Shown: positions 11,132 to 21,020, numbered from the stretch's first letter. The stretch is DNA of 64,000 bases from Dermanyssus gallinae (GCA_003439945.1 QVRM01005991.1:45685-109684), one strand, 5' to 3'. The notes: generated by a model not told the origin, from the letters alone. Made by a program: numbers and translations.

Positions 11132-11990
11132 TTGGATTTGAATATGGACCCCTCAAGGGGACCCTCTCAGTTGCCTGGCATTCTCCATGTGCGGGAGGAG
11201 TTTAGAAACGCCGTCGTCGTCATGTGTGCGGATGACATAGAAGTGGCCCACCGAAACCGCGGTGCCATTCGTCGAATTGTCGGCGACGTAGAAAGTTACC
11301 TTTACCATAAGGGCCTGCAAATAAATTTGTGGAAGTCAAAAGCCATGAAGTTTTGCCGTGGGGGTCGATTGGCTGCCGCAGACGTAATACCCTGTTGTGG
11401 CCAACCGCTGAAGTTTGTCAACTCCTTCCCGTATTTGGGTCTGAGACTACACCAAACAAGAACGACCTTTACCCAGCGCATCGGCGACAGGTGTCGGGCG
11501 GCTATTGCCTCTATTCATACAGAGGCGAAAGACCCTCGACGAGTGTCTTTGAGTGCGGCCGTGCGTATTTGTGAATTTAAGGTTGTGCCAATGTTGAGCT
11601 ACAGCCTTGGCAGGGTGTGGGGCCATCTGTCGGCGGCAAATTTTGCGCTGCTAGAGAGATGTTCCACAGTATATTTGAAGCGGGTTTTTTGCTTACCGCG
11701 GACGGCAAGAAGCCGCTTTATGTTCCTGCTAGCGGGTTGCGGGCCGGCAGTGAAAGCAATCAGGGTCAGGCTTAGGTCACCTATTAGAAGACGGTTTCAG
11801 CAATTTTTGTTGGAGTGGCAGGGAAAGTCACCGAGGCCTTGGCAGAAGTAGCGCAGTTGGATTTGTACCTTGCCAGAGAGCTTTGGGAAGGAACGGCATG
11901 CATTAGCCGACACGTGTACACAAAATACATTATACATGGCTTTGATATATTTAACCCAAGGATTTCACCAAGTTAATGATCAATGTCGTT
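11132..11990 (+). pseudogene. Family A LINE (subfamily A2), RT to C-terminal block
   Basis: An open frame of 239 codons (11132-11851) holds VVMCADDIEVAHR, where the catalytic YADD is CADD, then KSKAMKFCRGGRLAAADV, FVNSFPYLGLRL and a thumb with VPMLSYSLGRVWGHLS, followed by VYLKRVFCLPRTARSRF. The next block (to about 11990) reads SRHVYTKYIIHGF in another frame, the start of the C-terminal finger, and then breaks off. The copy is 5'-truncated at the RT. Sequence from about 11466 is paralogous to 60965 onward, where the finger is complete. The abrupt end near 11990 is a junction with family B. Confidence 0.8.
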
Positions 11991-12935
11991 GTCCCTCCAG
12001 CTTCCCTCCACAGGTCTTTACAACAGGCCAATTCACTTCTCGATTCAGTCGGTCTTACGGACCTAGAAGATCGCTTAGAAACAAGCCGCCGTAGAGCAGT
12101 TGCCCTGTGCGGCCACGAGCCCGCCGAAGCTGGACGCCAGAAAGATTGGTCGGCGACTTTACATGAGCAAAGGGTTGAAAATCTCATCGCGGAAAGCGCC
12201 ACAGACGCTGATAGGGCCAGGCTGCGCGCCGTCTCCTCTAAAGGGGCGGGCGCATGGCTCCACGCCATACCCTGTGCTCGGATCGGGACACTCCTAGATG
12301 ACGAGTTGGTGAGAATCGCGGTCGGACTTCGTTTGGGGACGGACCTTGTGCACGCTCATACCTGCGTCTGCGGTGACGCCGTCCAGCCGGATGGACGCCA
12401 CGGCCTATCCTGTATCGTTAGCGCAGGTAGGCGAGCCCGACACCAAGCCCTGAACGAAACCTTCAGCAGAGCCCTACGCTCTAGTGGCCTACCGTGCGTC
12501 CTGGAACCCGTCGGACTGGATAGGGAAGGCGGAAAGAGACCCGACGGTCTGACCTTAACCCCGTTCGAGAGCGGTTGCATGCTGGTTTGGGACGCGACAG
12601 TTACTGACTCATTAGACCCTTCAATGGTTAGTGCTGGCGCGGCCCGGGCCGGATATGCTTCAGCTCTCGCCGAGGCAGGCAAGGTGAGAAAATACCAGAA
12701 CATCGGGTACCCGTACGGGTTCTACCCACTTGCCTTCGAGACACTTGGCCGTCCAGGCCTGTCCACTCGCGGTTTGCTACAGAAGGTCGGGAAGCGACTA
12801 GGTCTAGCCAGCGGTGATAGGCGAGCGGGCGAATTTCTCAGACAGCGTCTGTCGCTGGATGTGCAACGGGGCAACGCGGCTTTGGTCCGGGGAACCCTCC
12901 AGAGATGGTTGGTTCCTACATTGGACCCTTCGTAA
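11976..12935 (+). pseudogene. Family B element, C-terminal half (319 codons open)
   Basis: This is the best-preserved family B C-terminus. In order it has an N-terminal connection region (about residues 1-85), KGAGAWLHAIP, LRLGTDLVHAHTCVCGDAV (Cys cluster), GRHGLSCIVSAGRRARHQAL (a further Cys/His pattern, about 145-165), LEPVGLDREGGKRPD and [16 protein letters not shown] (a PD-(D/E)XK-like core, about 185-215), then RAGEFLRQRLSLDVQRGNAA near the end. This arrangement is common in a widespread but poorly named group of invertebrate retroelement proteins. The first part of the RT is absent here, so this is a 5'-truncated insertion. The open frame may have survived because the insertion is young. 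The first residues derive from the junction with family A. I do not assign it to a named clade. Confidence 0.75.
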
Positions 12936-13002
12936 ACGTGCACACGTTCGCAGGGACCCAATTGTCATGTTCCCACCGTCGGTGATTAATTACAATGAAT
13001 AA
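12936..13002 (+). mobile_element. Family B 3' untranslated region and tail
   Basis: After the stop, the sequence gtgcacacgttcgcaggga, then caattgtcatg, and finally a tail built of aataaataaat. Nearly the same 3' UTR follows the minus-strand copy at 18793-18850 and the A2 remnant at about 48510-48590. Position 13003 is where similarity to the duplicated block at 61643 begins. Confidence 0.7.
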
Positions 13003-14292
13003 ATAAATAGCTTACATAGATATCTGCTTTAAAAACGTAGCAAACTTCTTAGAGGCGTAGTAAACATCCCAAAAAATGCCGGTTCTTCGTTATCGATGTG
13101 CGACCGCTATACGATTATTTAGAATAGACGTGTCTAGTGGCGTAATTATGGCAGTAAAAACGCTTGTTACTTTCTAATATATAGAAAATCGGAGCACACT
13201 GCATGTAAGTTACACGTTTAGTAGTAAAAATGTATAATACATCTCTTTATTGCATTATTTTAAACTATGCAAAATGAAACTAGCCTAAACATTTCAATGA
13301 TGGTGAACCTTAACCTCATAAAACAACGATCTATAATATCAAGACGTTCGTTTTTAGGCTGAGTAGGTAGGTTGTCTGTTACACTGTCTGACTTTGCAAA
13401 CGATCTCATTTCGTGTGTACTCGTTCCCTTGCGTTGACTACCATGCACGGATGTACTGTGCAGATAGTTTTAATCGGTAAGTGAACCTTATGCTGTACCT
13501 GAGCGTGACGAGACGTATTTGACTCTTATTTTTTTAAGTACGGGCTTTCTTCTACTTAGTGAAGTGATTCAAATCCAAATCGACAGTTTTAGCTATTTCT
13601 TACGAATACATTTTTAAACTGAGAAATCATATAAATGTTTAAAAGCTGGCCGTTCAGTTCTAAAATACTGAACATTCGATGCTTTCTATGTGGGTAGTTT
13701 ACCAACACATATCTGTATCACGTTTAGAAAAAATGCATTTTTAGCTGAGGTTGGCCACTAACCCGCACTTTCTAGCAGTTTTTAGAGTATGTATTGAAGT
13801 GATTTTAATGGCGCTCTGCCGGCCTTTATAAAACTAATCAAATTTATTGTAAAACTCTGCCAATTTTGGTAGTATGTGGTTTTGATTTCAACTTTGCTTT
13901 TTTACATCATCATTTCCAGTGAATTTACAGAAATCCGAGAGGCAATATTCTTCTCTAAACTGCGTCGGTTAGAGGCGCAATAAGAGCAGATTAAACGTCT
14001 ACTTTATTTTAATGCGATTTGACAGTACATTTAACCGACTCAACTATCTGACTGACAATCTTTACAATTGTCCCAAGTAGAAGAGTTATTTCGCATTATT
14101 TATTACTCCATGACGTGCTTTGTCGTTATTGTAAACGGGCAATGCAAGAACACAAGTCTGTTTTTGACTCTCTCTTCTCGTGAATGTGTTCGCTGCACGT
14201 TGTACTCGTACTGCTTGTGTGCAATGGCTACTTGCGAGGCCATATAGACTACGGGGACCTTGGTAAGCGTTTGTCTTTCTTGGCCGTCGATC

Positions 14293-14296
<4 letters not shown>

Positions 14297-14338
<42 letters not shown>
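14297..14338. repeat. (TA)n microsatellite inside copy-specific insert
   Basis: 21 TA units, absent from the paralogous block at 62.7 kb. It is followed immediately by a small hairpin (gcgggct-cttc-agcccgc, 14340-14357). Confidence 0.95.
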
Positions 14339-14340
<2 letters not shown>

Positions 14341-14454
14341 CGGGCTCTTCAGCCCGCAGTCCGGGCAGTCGGACTCCAACAGGGACCCCCGGCTCAGCGT
14401 GCAGGCTTTTTTTACACGAAGAGACTGCGTCGACACATAGCCCATACGAAGCTC

Positions 14455-15270
14455 AAAGGGGTTGCCCATAACATTGACGACGAGTCACAGCCCTCAAACC
14501 CTCGGTTTACCACGGATGGGTTAACCAGCGTTATTCAAGATGTCACTTACTGCTGGCGGTTGGTCCGCATTTTGTCAAATTCCGTGCATAGACAAGTAGC
14601 CGAAGAGTTCACTAAGGTCCTGTGCTCAGTCGCAGAGAATAATGACAACGCGCCGTGTTCTCGAGGGTGAGAAGGATGACCGGTCATTGGCGGTGATCGT
14701 CCGGCAAAACCTTCGCAACTTTGCTGATGAGAAACGGTTTGACGCTGGCCTTTGCCCCCAGCAGCGGACAGTACTGTCCGGCTACCTACTACCAAACTCA
14801 CGGAGGACACGTTTCTTTGACGGCTAGGGTCTTAATCTCAGAAGAAACGCTGGCTAGAACACCAGCAAGACGGCTTCGCTGCTAGATAAGCACCCCCACG
14901 CCTTCACCTCTGTTCTGGCCTAGCCCTCCTCACGTGCCCTCGTCATCAATCACATCACCAAACAATGTTCGATCTGCCATAAAAACGTTTTTGCGAAGCT
15001 CAGCTGCGGGCCTCTATTATACTAGACCACGGCTTTTAAAATACGTGCTGTCCCCCACTCTAGGGGCTATTGCCGACCGGCTTGCGACTGCCCTGATCAA
15101 AAACGTTGATTTTCTTCGCCGGGGCTCGTCTCTCTCCGATTAGCGACCTCTTATCTTTCGGGCCCGACTTTTTGCCCTCAAAAAGAAAGATGGCAGCGTA
15201 AGGCCTATCGCCTGCTCATCCGCAATCCGAAGGATGGGTGCAAAGATCGGCATCATTATGAGCGAGGCAG
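14455..15270 (+). pseudogene. Family B element, N-terminal and early RT region, degenerate
   Basis: Broken reading frames show NNVRSAIKTFLRSSAAGLYY, then PRLLKYVLSPTLGAIADRLA, VDFLRRGSSLSD, and FALKKKDGSV with RPIACSSAIRRMGAKIG (about 15170-15265). The last pair matches the start of the RT fingers in the group that ends with the PD-(D/E)XK-like C-terminus, namely ALKK-x-DGG-x-RPIA-x2-R. Several stops and frameshifts are present. The paralogue at 62.88-63.54 kb is similarly decayed, so the decay largely predates the duplication. Confidence 0.65.
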
Positions 15271-15770
15271 ATATATCACGTATTCGGAGGGACCATTTGT
15301 TGAGTGCGGTCAAGGCTTAGATCCCGAGAATGCAATCCCGGAGCGTCTAAATTGTACTAAAGAATTCAATAAAACGAGTGAGGTTTCTAGCAAAATACGT
15401 TATATTAGTAGAGATGGCACAACGTGCTGATGAACGGAAGCAAATAAAGAGACCGATAGAAGCATCGACTAATAGAAGTCATAAACGACTTGGTTTCACG
15501 CTACAAAACTGTAGATGACCTGAAGGACCTCTTGTTAAGGGGATGTCTGAATGTTACATTATTTTACTTTAAAAGAAGCATTTTAAGAAAGACTCTTCTC
15601 CGGCTCGAAATACCACGGTAGAAAATCTCGGCCGACTCCGTCACTTGGAAGATACGGCGACTTAGTTTCAAAGGGAAGATCACCGATGCGGTCTTGTTGC
15701 ATCTTATTTAAGAGTCTGTTTTCTCATCGCATATTCCTTGGTCGTCCAAAAAAGGCCTCCTCTCGCCGAC

Positions 15771-16399
15771 ACAATATATATATCTTCTCATTTATTGACC
15801 AAAAAGGTATATTACATGTCATATGATTTAAAAACAATGGTTAAAAACATTGGTTAATTAGTTACTTTCCCTTGCCAACCGTCGTAGGCTATCGAAGCTC
15901 TGTACCGCCGGGTCGAGAGGAGCGTCATCTGTGTGAAAAGTGATTTGCGGTTTACTTAAAAAGGGGACGAGGTATTATTTAGAAGCAAAAGAGGAGCAGG
16001 ACACACTATTCAGCGCAGATGGCGTATATTAGTGTTAGATATATAGTGTTCAGCAGAAATATGCACATTCAGAGACCTGACTAAGTTGGCCAACTAACTC
16101 TTACTCAATAAAAAATTAAAACAAGCCCAGAGGATTTGTTTTATTTAATTTTCGTAGCAAAAGGCAAAACTGTTTTAACAAGTATGAGCTAAATGTCCTC
16201 CTGATATACTTCTTCTACGCAACAATTACAATTGGCTGGAAGCTGGCCGAGAAGACAATAAAGTATACAGATTTCTCGGAGGGCTTAAGGCCAATCGCTG
16301 AAATGTATGGTCTGAGCTATTTCAGCTCTATGACAAAATGACCTTCCGGAAGCGTTGCGACGGCCGCTTTTACATTTTATTTATTTCACAACTCAGTAG
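15771..16399. other. No gene recognised
   Basis: No confident coding match. An unbroken stretch near 16197-16335 lacks recognisable motifs. Confidence 0.4.

Positions 16400-16462
<63 letters not shown>
16400..16462. repeat. (TA)n microsatellite, interrupted
   Basis: Two TA runs separated by an AA interruption. It is followed by a transposon-like terminus at 16468. Confidence 0.95.
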
Positions 16463-16463
<1 letters not shown>

Positions 16464-16467
16464 AATA

Positions 16468-16800
16468 CAGGGTGTCCAGTTAATGTCGTCTAAAACTCAA
16501 GGGCATGGTCAAGGTCGTTGAGAAAATATCTTTGCCAATGGAAAGAGGAAGCGGAAATGTTTCGTATAGGTTTTTGTATATATTCTCTAAAGGCTACTAG
16601 CGGCAGGACGTCTGGAGCTGGGAGACGTTTTTTCGAGCTTATGCTATTTCCTGACACAAAAACACTTTTTAAGGACAGGAGTCTTACCGCACTAGCAATG
16701 TCCCCTCGGTGAGTTTGACCAAGGCACGGTGACATACCCCGTCCGGTATCCGCAACGGACGGGGCCCGACAAGCGCGGGAGTTACATTTGGGCGTCAATG
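16468..16800 (+). mobile_element. Possible DNA-transposon terminus, orphan
   Basis: Directly after a TA dinucleotide the sequence cagggtgtccagttaatg resembles the 5' terminus of Tc1/mariner-type inverted repeats, which often begin CAGGGTG. No matching inverted end was found within 1 kb, so this is either a solo end or chance. There is no recognisable transposase. Confidence 0.35.
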
Positions 16801-17176
16801 TTACCCAAAATAAGTTTATTTTCTCTTAGACGGCACGGAGGTTTTTGATCATTTAGACTAATGGTAAAGCATGGTTGTATTTGCCAACAAATACTACAAC
16901 GACTTTCAGGGTTGACAGCTTGACGTTACTAGAGGCAACTGACTGGAGCACTTTTGGAAACCTCAGCAATTGCTCTTTTAGCATTAGGCAAGACGCGCTA
17001 GAAATATGCCCATAGCTATTGTCTTGCAACCGGCGCAAATTTTGTCCCGTTCTTCTGTATTCGTATATATAACGTCTAGGACTAAATCAATGCGTCGAGT
17101 AATACATTGAAATAAATTTGATTTGCCAGACTCTAAACAGACAGTTTCACGCTTGTTTTCTATCGCATTGCAATAG
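16801..17176. other. No gene recognised; upstream intron of CD36-like gene
   Basis: No coding match. It lies directly upstream of the first recognisable exon of the CD36-like gene and is probably intronic, ending in a pyrimidine-containing tract and AATAG acceptor. Confidence 0.4.
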
Positions 17177-17323
17177 ATATCGCGACGCAGATTTTTTGAG
17201 AGCTCGTGGAGAAGACTTTCTGCCTGGATATTTTCACGAACAGAAACGTGATTACAAAATGAAACTGCAGGTGCATACCGATCCCAAAAGGGTCAATCAG
17301 ATCGTCAAACTCAACGATGCCTC
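17177..17323 (+). CDS. CD36-like gene, exon a
   Basis: The reading starts in phase after gcaatag and ends at GCCTC before gtaagt, a near-perfect donor. It encodes 49 residues including LPGYFHEQKRDYKMKLQVHT and VNQIVKLNDA. In CD36 proteins this place holds the strand with the T-G-x3-I/V-x5-V-x2-NG pattern before the conserved Cys/GTDG segment. The acceptor is the least certain border, since another AG at 17125 would keep the frame open for 17 more codons. The exon ends with two bases of a split Ser codon. Confidence 0.7.
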
Positions 17324-17783
17324 GTAAGTAATTCTTAACTTAAAATTACATTTTTTTAATGAATTGATACATTGCAGAGCGTCTAAAATACAGAGGCGTT
17401 TATTCATAAAACATTACATGGCATCAAAAATTTGTTAGACAATAAAATGTACATTATATATTTGATTATATAGGCCGGCGAAAGATGCCACAACGCTGCG
17501 ATCGTTAAGTATTGCACGTATACATAGGATATCGTCTTAAACGCATTATGTTTACAGTTTTCAGCAATTTTGCATTAAAAGTGTTTTAATTATCTTTCAT
17601 GTATAGTATGCGTTAACTACACAAACTATGTAGTGTTTTTACACGACGATGTACGAATGACATGTTGATGGATCGTCATGATATGGACGCGCTGCCTAAA
17701 AACATATATGCTATATTTCGGCTTTATTTATTATTTTTAGGCATTATTTTAAAGTGGCCAGGTCAAGCGAGCAGTCAAGCCCG

Positions 17784-17844
17784 GTGGCGTGGCGCATTCG
17801 CGTGCGCCTCGCGACCGGAAAAGAGACACGGGTTCAAGCGCCAC
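17784..17844 (+). ncRNA. tRNA-like (SINE-type) sequence in CD36-like intron
   Basis: A possible acceptor stem pairs gtggcgt (17784-17790) with gcgccac (17838-17844). A D-stem cgca/tgcg lies between, and gggttcaagc resembles a B-box. The 3' strand of the T-stem is missing and the anticodon stem is weak, so it is not an intact tRNA gene. It is best read as a tRNA pseudogene or the head of a tRNA-derived SINE. Confidence 0.45.
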
Positions 17845-18228
17845 TTTTGCACAGTTGTATTTCAAGCCCCGCTGACTCTTTAGCATAGCAAACACCTAAA
17901 ACGTATTATATGAATCAACAATTAACATCGTTTCAGTTTACTCTAGACCGTCGGGGCCAGTGTTAGCCCAGATGACTGGTATGCTGTCTAAAGTTGATGT
18001 TATGTAATGGAGAAAATAGCCATAGGTGGCATCCCTTTAAGTATCCTAAACCTACTTCAAGAAAAATTGCAAGAGGGGTTAGATCCTAAATAAGGACATA
18101 GCGGAGGGGTATTGCTCATAACGATAGCTTGAGCCATTCGTTATATTTTTATTTCACAGTTGTTAAGAAAGATTATTCGCACATTAAAGTTTAAATATGA
18201 ATTTGCAAGCATATTATTTTATTTTCAG

Positions 18229-18275
18229 TAAAATCATGCGATATGGAAACGGATGCAACGCAATGGAGGGTACAG
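18229..18275 (+). CDS. CD36-like gene, exon b (47 bp micro-exon)
   Basis: Between tttattttcag and gtaaat. The first base completes the Ser codon from exon a, and the last G starts the Asp codon completed by exon c. It encodes KIMRYGNGCNAMEGT. The Cys here corresponds to the first ectodomain Cys of CD36 proteins, and the EGTDG that forms over the junction is the family's N/E-GTDG signature. The exact phase fit with both neighbours is the strongest evidence that the exon is real despite its size. Confidence 0.85.
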
Positions 18276-18741
18276 GTAAATCTTCTATATATAAATGCGT
18301 TTAAATAATAATTGGTATATTTCACACACGTGTTATGTCTGCCAGCAGAAACTCTTACCGCTTTTAGGTAAGCGGTTTAAAATAGATATTTTTCAAAATC
18401 TTGTCAAAGCAAGACGACAACATGGATCGCGTTTCTGATGTATGGTCTTCAATTTACTTCGATGGTGCTATTCTTAATTACGTGCTAAAGAACAAGGGGC
18501 CGAATAGGTATTCGAACGTTGATCCCGTCCTAAGATCCTTTGGTACGTGGAATCCTTTGCAGATACGGTTCCTTCCAGGATCTCCATTGGTTTGCCGTTT
18601 TAAAGTCAGGTCGACCTAGTGGTTTATTATATTGTTCGATGGTTGAGCGTGCCCAGCGTGGACGTCATTTTTAGTCTGATAACGTCATACTAATCGTATA
18701 CGTCTTCGGCACAATCCCGGAGTGCATTTGATTATCTAGAG

Positions 18742-18792
18742 GTATATATATATACTCTCTCTCCCTCTATATATATATATATATATATATAT
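18742..18792. repeat. (TA)n / CT-rich microsatellite
   Basis: Two TA runs separated by a short CT run. It abuts the 3' end of the minus-strand family B insertion. Confidence 0.95.
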
Positions 18793-19351
18793 TCATGGTT
18801 ATTAATCACCAACGGTGGAAACATGAAAATTTGGTCTCTGCGAACGTGTGCACATTTACGAAGGGTCCAATGTAGGAACCAACCATTTCTAGAGGGTTCC
18901 CCGGACCGAGGCCGCGTTGCCTCGTTGAACACATCCAGCGACAGGCTCTGTCTGAGAAAATCGCCCGCTCGCCTATCACCGCTGGCTAGATCTAGTCGCT
19001 TCCCGACCTTCTGTAGCAAACCGCGAGTGGATAGGCCCGGCCCGCTAAGTGTCTCGAAGACAAGTGGGGGTAGAACCCGTACGGGTACCCAATGTTCTGA
19101 AATTTTCTCACCTTGCCTGCCTCGGCGAGAGCTGAAGCGTATCCGGCCCGGGCCGCGCCAGCACTAACTATTGAAGGGGCTAATAAGTCAGTAATCAGCG
19201 TCCCAAACCTGTGTCGCGTCCCAAACCAGCATGCAACCGCTCTCGAAAGGGGTTAAGGTCAGACCGTCGGGTCTCTTCCCGCCTTTCCTGTCCAGTCCGA
19301 CGGGTTCCAGGACGCACGGTAGGCCACTAGAGGGTAAAGCTCTGCTGAAGG

Positions 19352-19355
<4 letters not shown>
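18793..19355 (-). pseudogene. Family B insertion bounded by (TA)n on both sides
   Basis: In minus orientation the 5' end starts at tgaaaccttcagcagagc, directly after (TA)n. It encodes ETFSRALPSSGLPCVLEPVG, then KGGKRPDGLTLTPFESGCML and VWDAT. A deletion and duplication scar at VWDATQVWDADY follows, and after it RAGDFLRQSLSLDV. The 3' UTR (gtgcacacgttcgcagaga to the final ccatgaa) runs straight into (TA)n. The copy is 563 bp, 5'-truncated, and lies in an intron of the CD36-like gene in opposite orientation. It is closely related to the copy at 12.4-13.0 kb. Confidence 0.8.

Positions 19356-19382
<27 letters not shown>
19356..19382. repeat. (TA)n microsatellite
   Basis: 13 TA units adjoining the 5' truncation point of the family B insertion. 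Confidence 0.95.
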
Positions 19383-19510
19383 ACCATATAGGCAAATTAA
19401 ATCCAAAGGAACCTTGCACGCTTTCTCTATAGAACTCGAGCATGTTAAAAAAATCCAGGTTCGAATTTAGTGGCACTTAGTAATGTTAATCGGCGCTATT
19501 ACGATTGCAG

Positions 19511-19691
19511 ATGGCGACCTTTTTCCAGCCTTCGAAGAACCGCCGAGGAGCGTAAAGATTTATAGACCTCATCTTACTAAGCCATGGCCTCTGTATCTAC
19601 AGAAGCAATACGTTGCTATGGGTGAATCAATCACTCGCTTCCAGGGAGCCAGCGACATTTTTAATGAAACCGGCGACCCCGAACTTGACGG
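19511..19691 (+). CDS. CD36-like gene, exon c
   Basis: Acceptor cgattgcag, donor G-gtaggt. It encodes DGDLFPAFEEPPRSVKIYRP and then a segment ending in FNETGDPELDG, the last codon being split. This matches the GTD-G-x-FPPF block and the following beta-rich stretch. In vertebrate CD36 a Cys follows the FPPF block by roughly 20 residues, but the equivalent stretch here (YRPHLTKPWPLYL) has none. One potential N-glycosylation site, N-E-T, is visible. Confidence 0.85.
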
Positions 19692-20021
19692 GTAGGTTTT
19701 TATGCATTCACGAGGACTTTTTTCCGCAATTTAAATTGACCCACTCTAGGCCAACAAAATGTGATACCATTTCACTAACAATACATCATCCGTAGCCAGT
19801 ACCTAACTTGTTAGCAGAACGCGGCTAGTGAACAGTTTTTGTCGTATGCACGATTGGCAAGGTATTCACTTTAGAGTGTAAGTTTATTTGACAGTTCTCA
19901 ACAGGTTCTTTTCTCTTTGTCTCAAATCAACCCAGCAAGCAATATGCAAACGTTTGTGAGTTTGGGGTTCTGTTTGAGACTGCCACCTACAACAGGGTGT
20001 GTAACAATAGTTTTCCCATAG

Positions 20022-20226
20022 CTGTTTGTGCCCGACACCAACACATACAAAGGGGACGTTTGACGCAAGCCGGTCTGGAACACGCAAAACCTTCACTGGG
20101 ACGTACATACTGCCACTTGTGGTTAGCCTACCTCATTTCCTTCATGGAGATTCTGCACTGTTTGCCAACGTCAGCGGTTTACATCCTGATGAGAACAAAC
20201 ACCGATTCTACATTGACGTCCATGGT
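20022..20226 (+). CDS. CD36-like gene, exon d
   Basis: Acceptor ttttcccatag, donor GT at 20227 (gtgagt). It encodes 68 full codons after completing a Gly codon: CLCPTPTHTKGTFDASRSG, then LPLVVSLPHFLHGDSALFAN and VSGLHPDENKHRFYIDVHG. SLPHF-x5-D and the GL-P-x5-H segment are the most conserved parts of the CD36 family. The C-x-C pair matches the family's YCFC-type motif, but the two downstream Cys residues of the usual six-Cys set are missing (DASRS where relatives have a Cys after D-I-S-K). Confidence 0.9.
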
Positions 20227-20822
20227 GTGAGTTCATCACTTTTAGCTTTATAGCTTATTTTTAATTGGTGTTTGTTCTTACTTTGCGTTCATTGTACTGA
20301 TACATTTTCTTGCAATGTGTTTTGGTAATGTATACCATTCGGCCGTGTTTGCATACTTTATTATAAAATATTGGTTGATGATCTAATCTTAGGGTCTATA
20401 AAATGCTACTTTTGTCCGGCATACTCTTCTCACGCAACCTATTTTACTATTGAATTATCTTTGTTTGTAGACTTAATAGAACTGGGAGGACGTAAAATTT
20501 ACGTGCTGCCAGTGTCAATATAACCTATATTATGCTAGAAATAAAATTGCATGTGCCATAGGCAAGTTCTGAAACCAAGCAAGATTTGCAAAGGTTTCCT
20601 GTCATATTATAACCGAACGTGACATTTTAACTTGGAATCGGCCATGCATGCTGTGCTTAAATTATAGATATAAAATAGATAAGTGAATTGTATAGACTTG
20701 GCGTAGCATAAGATGTGTTTACCTATGAGTATATCTTACAACTAAAAACTGTAGCAACCGTATTTGTCACGTGTACAATATAAAATAACTTACGCTTATT
20801 AATTGTCCAATTATCTTTTCAG

Positions 20823-20936
20823 GGGTCTGGTGTGACAGTTGACATGAGATGGCGAATGCAAGTAAATCTCAGGCTGACACATTTGGAAACAGAGCCGATA
20901 CCAAGAATAATTCTCCCCATCTGTTGGACAGAAACT
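20823..20936 (+). CDS. CD36-like gene, exon e
   Basis: Acceptor ttatcttttcag, donor gtatgt. It has 38 codons in phase 0, reading GSGVTVDMRWRMQVNLRLTH, then PIPRIILPICWTET. In CD36 proteins this is the strand with R-x-Q-x-N-L followed by (L/V)P(I/V)-x-W(I/L)-(N/E)E. The next exon, expected to carry the final ectodomain strand and second membrane helix, was not found downstream. A (TA)n tract and a family A element follow. Confidence 0.9.
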
Positions 20937-20968
20937 GTATGTTATATGATACTGAAACTGTATGTATG

Positions 20969-20969
<1 letters not shown>

Positions 20970-21019
<50 letters not shown>
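20970..21019. repeat. (TA)n microsatellite
   Basis: About 22 TA units just after exon e of the CD36-like gene. The 3' end of the minus-strand family A element meets this tract. Confidence 0.95.

Positions 21020-21020
<1 letters not shown>

Larger units (their letters stand above)
13003..15770 (+). repeat. Duplicated block, copy 1 (paralogue at 61643-63946)
   Basis: Collinear similarity over most of the length with 61643-63946. Matching landmarks include agcttacatagatatctg at both left edges, aaaatgccggttcttcgtt, gtactcgttcccttgcgttg, accacggatgggttaa, and the family B RT start. Copy 1 contains an extra 300 bp or so (about 14127-14455) with a (TA)n tract. Copy 2 lacks about 95 bp present at 15300-15395. 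The first 1.1 kb has no coding potential. The end of the block, near cgacacaata, carries a short TA tract in copy 1. Confidence 0.8.
17177..20936 (+). other. CD36/SCARB-family scavenger receptor gene (five internal exons)
   Basis: This is the only host gene recognised. Five exons (17177-17323, 18229-18275, 19511-19691, 20022-20226 and 20823-20936) each have GT/AG borders, and their phases match, giving one uninterrupted reading of 231 codons. The product aligns with the second half of the CD36 ectodomain: GNGCNAMEGTDG, the FPAF block, DGCLC, VVSLPHFLHGD, VSGLHPDENKH and the MQVNLRLTHLE to ILPICW stretch. CD36 proteins are two-pass membrane receptors or transporters for lipoproteins and other lipids. 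The N-terminal third, the last exon(s) and both membrane segments are not visible here. Introns of 0.3-1.2 kb hold a tRNA-like fragment, a family B insertion and TA repeats. Exon choice is inference from splice signals, phase and family alignment. Confidence 0.85.

Noticed and set aside
18401..18619. 72-codon open frame in the CD36-like locus between exons b and c
   Set aside because: It does not match the family, and exons b and c join perfectly in phase without it. It is likely an intronic chance frame or unrecognised repeat.
19997..20253. Alternative open frames over exon d
   Set aside because: The frame with SLPHF and the splice-compatible borders is the CD36 frame. The others lack motifs.
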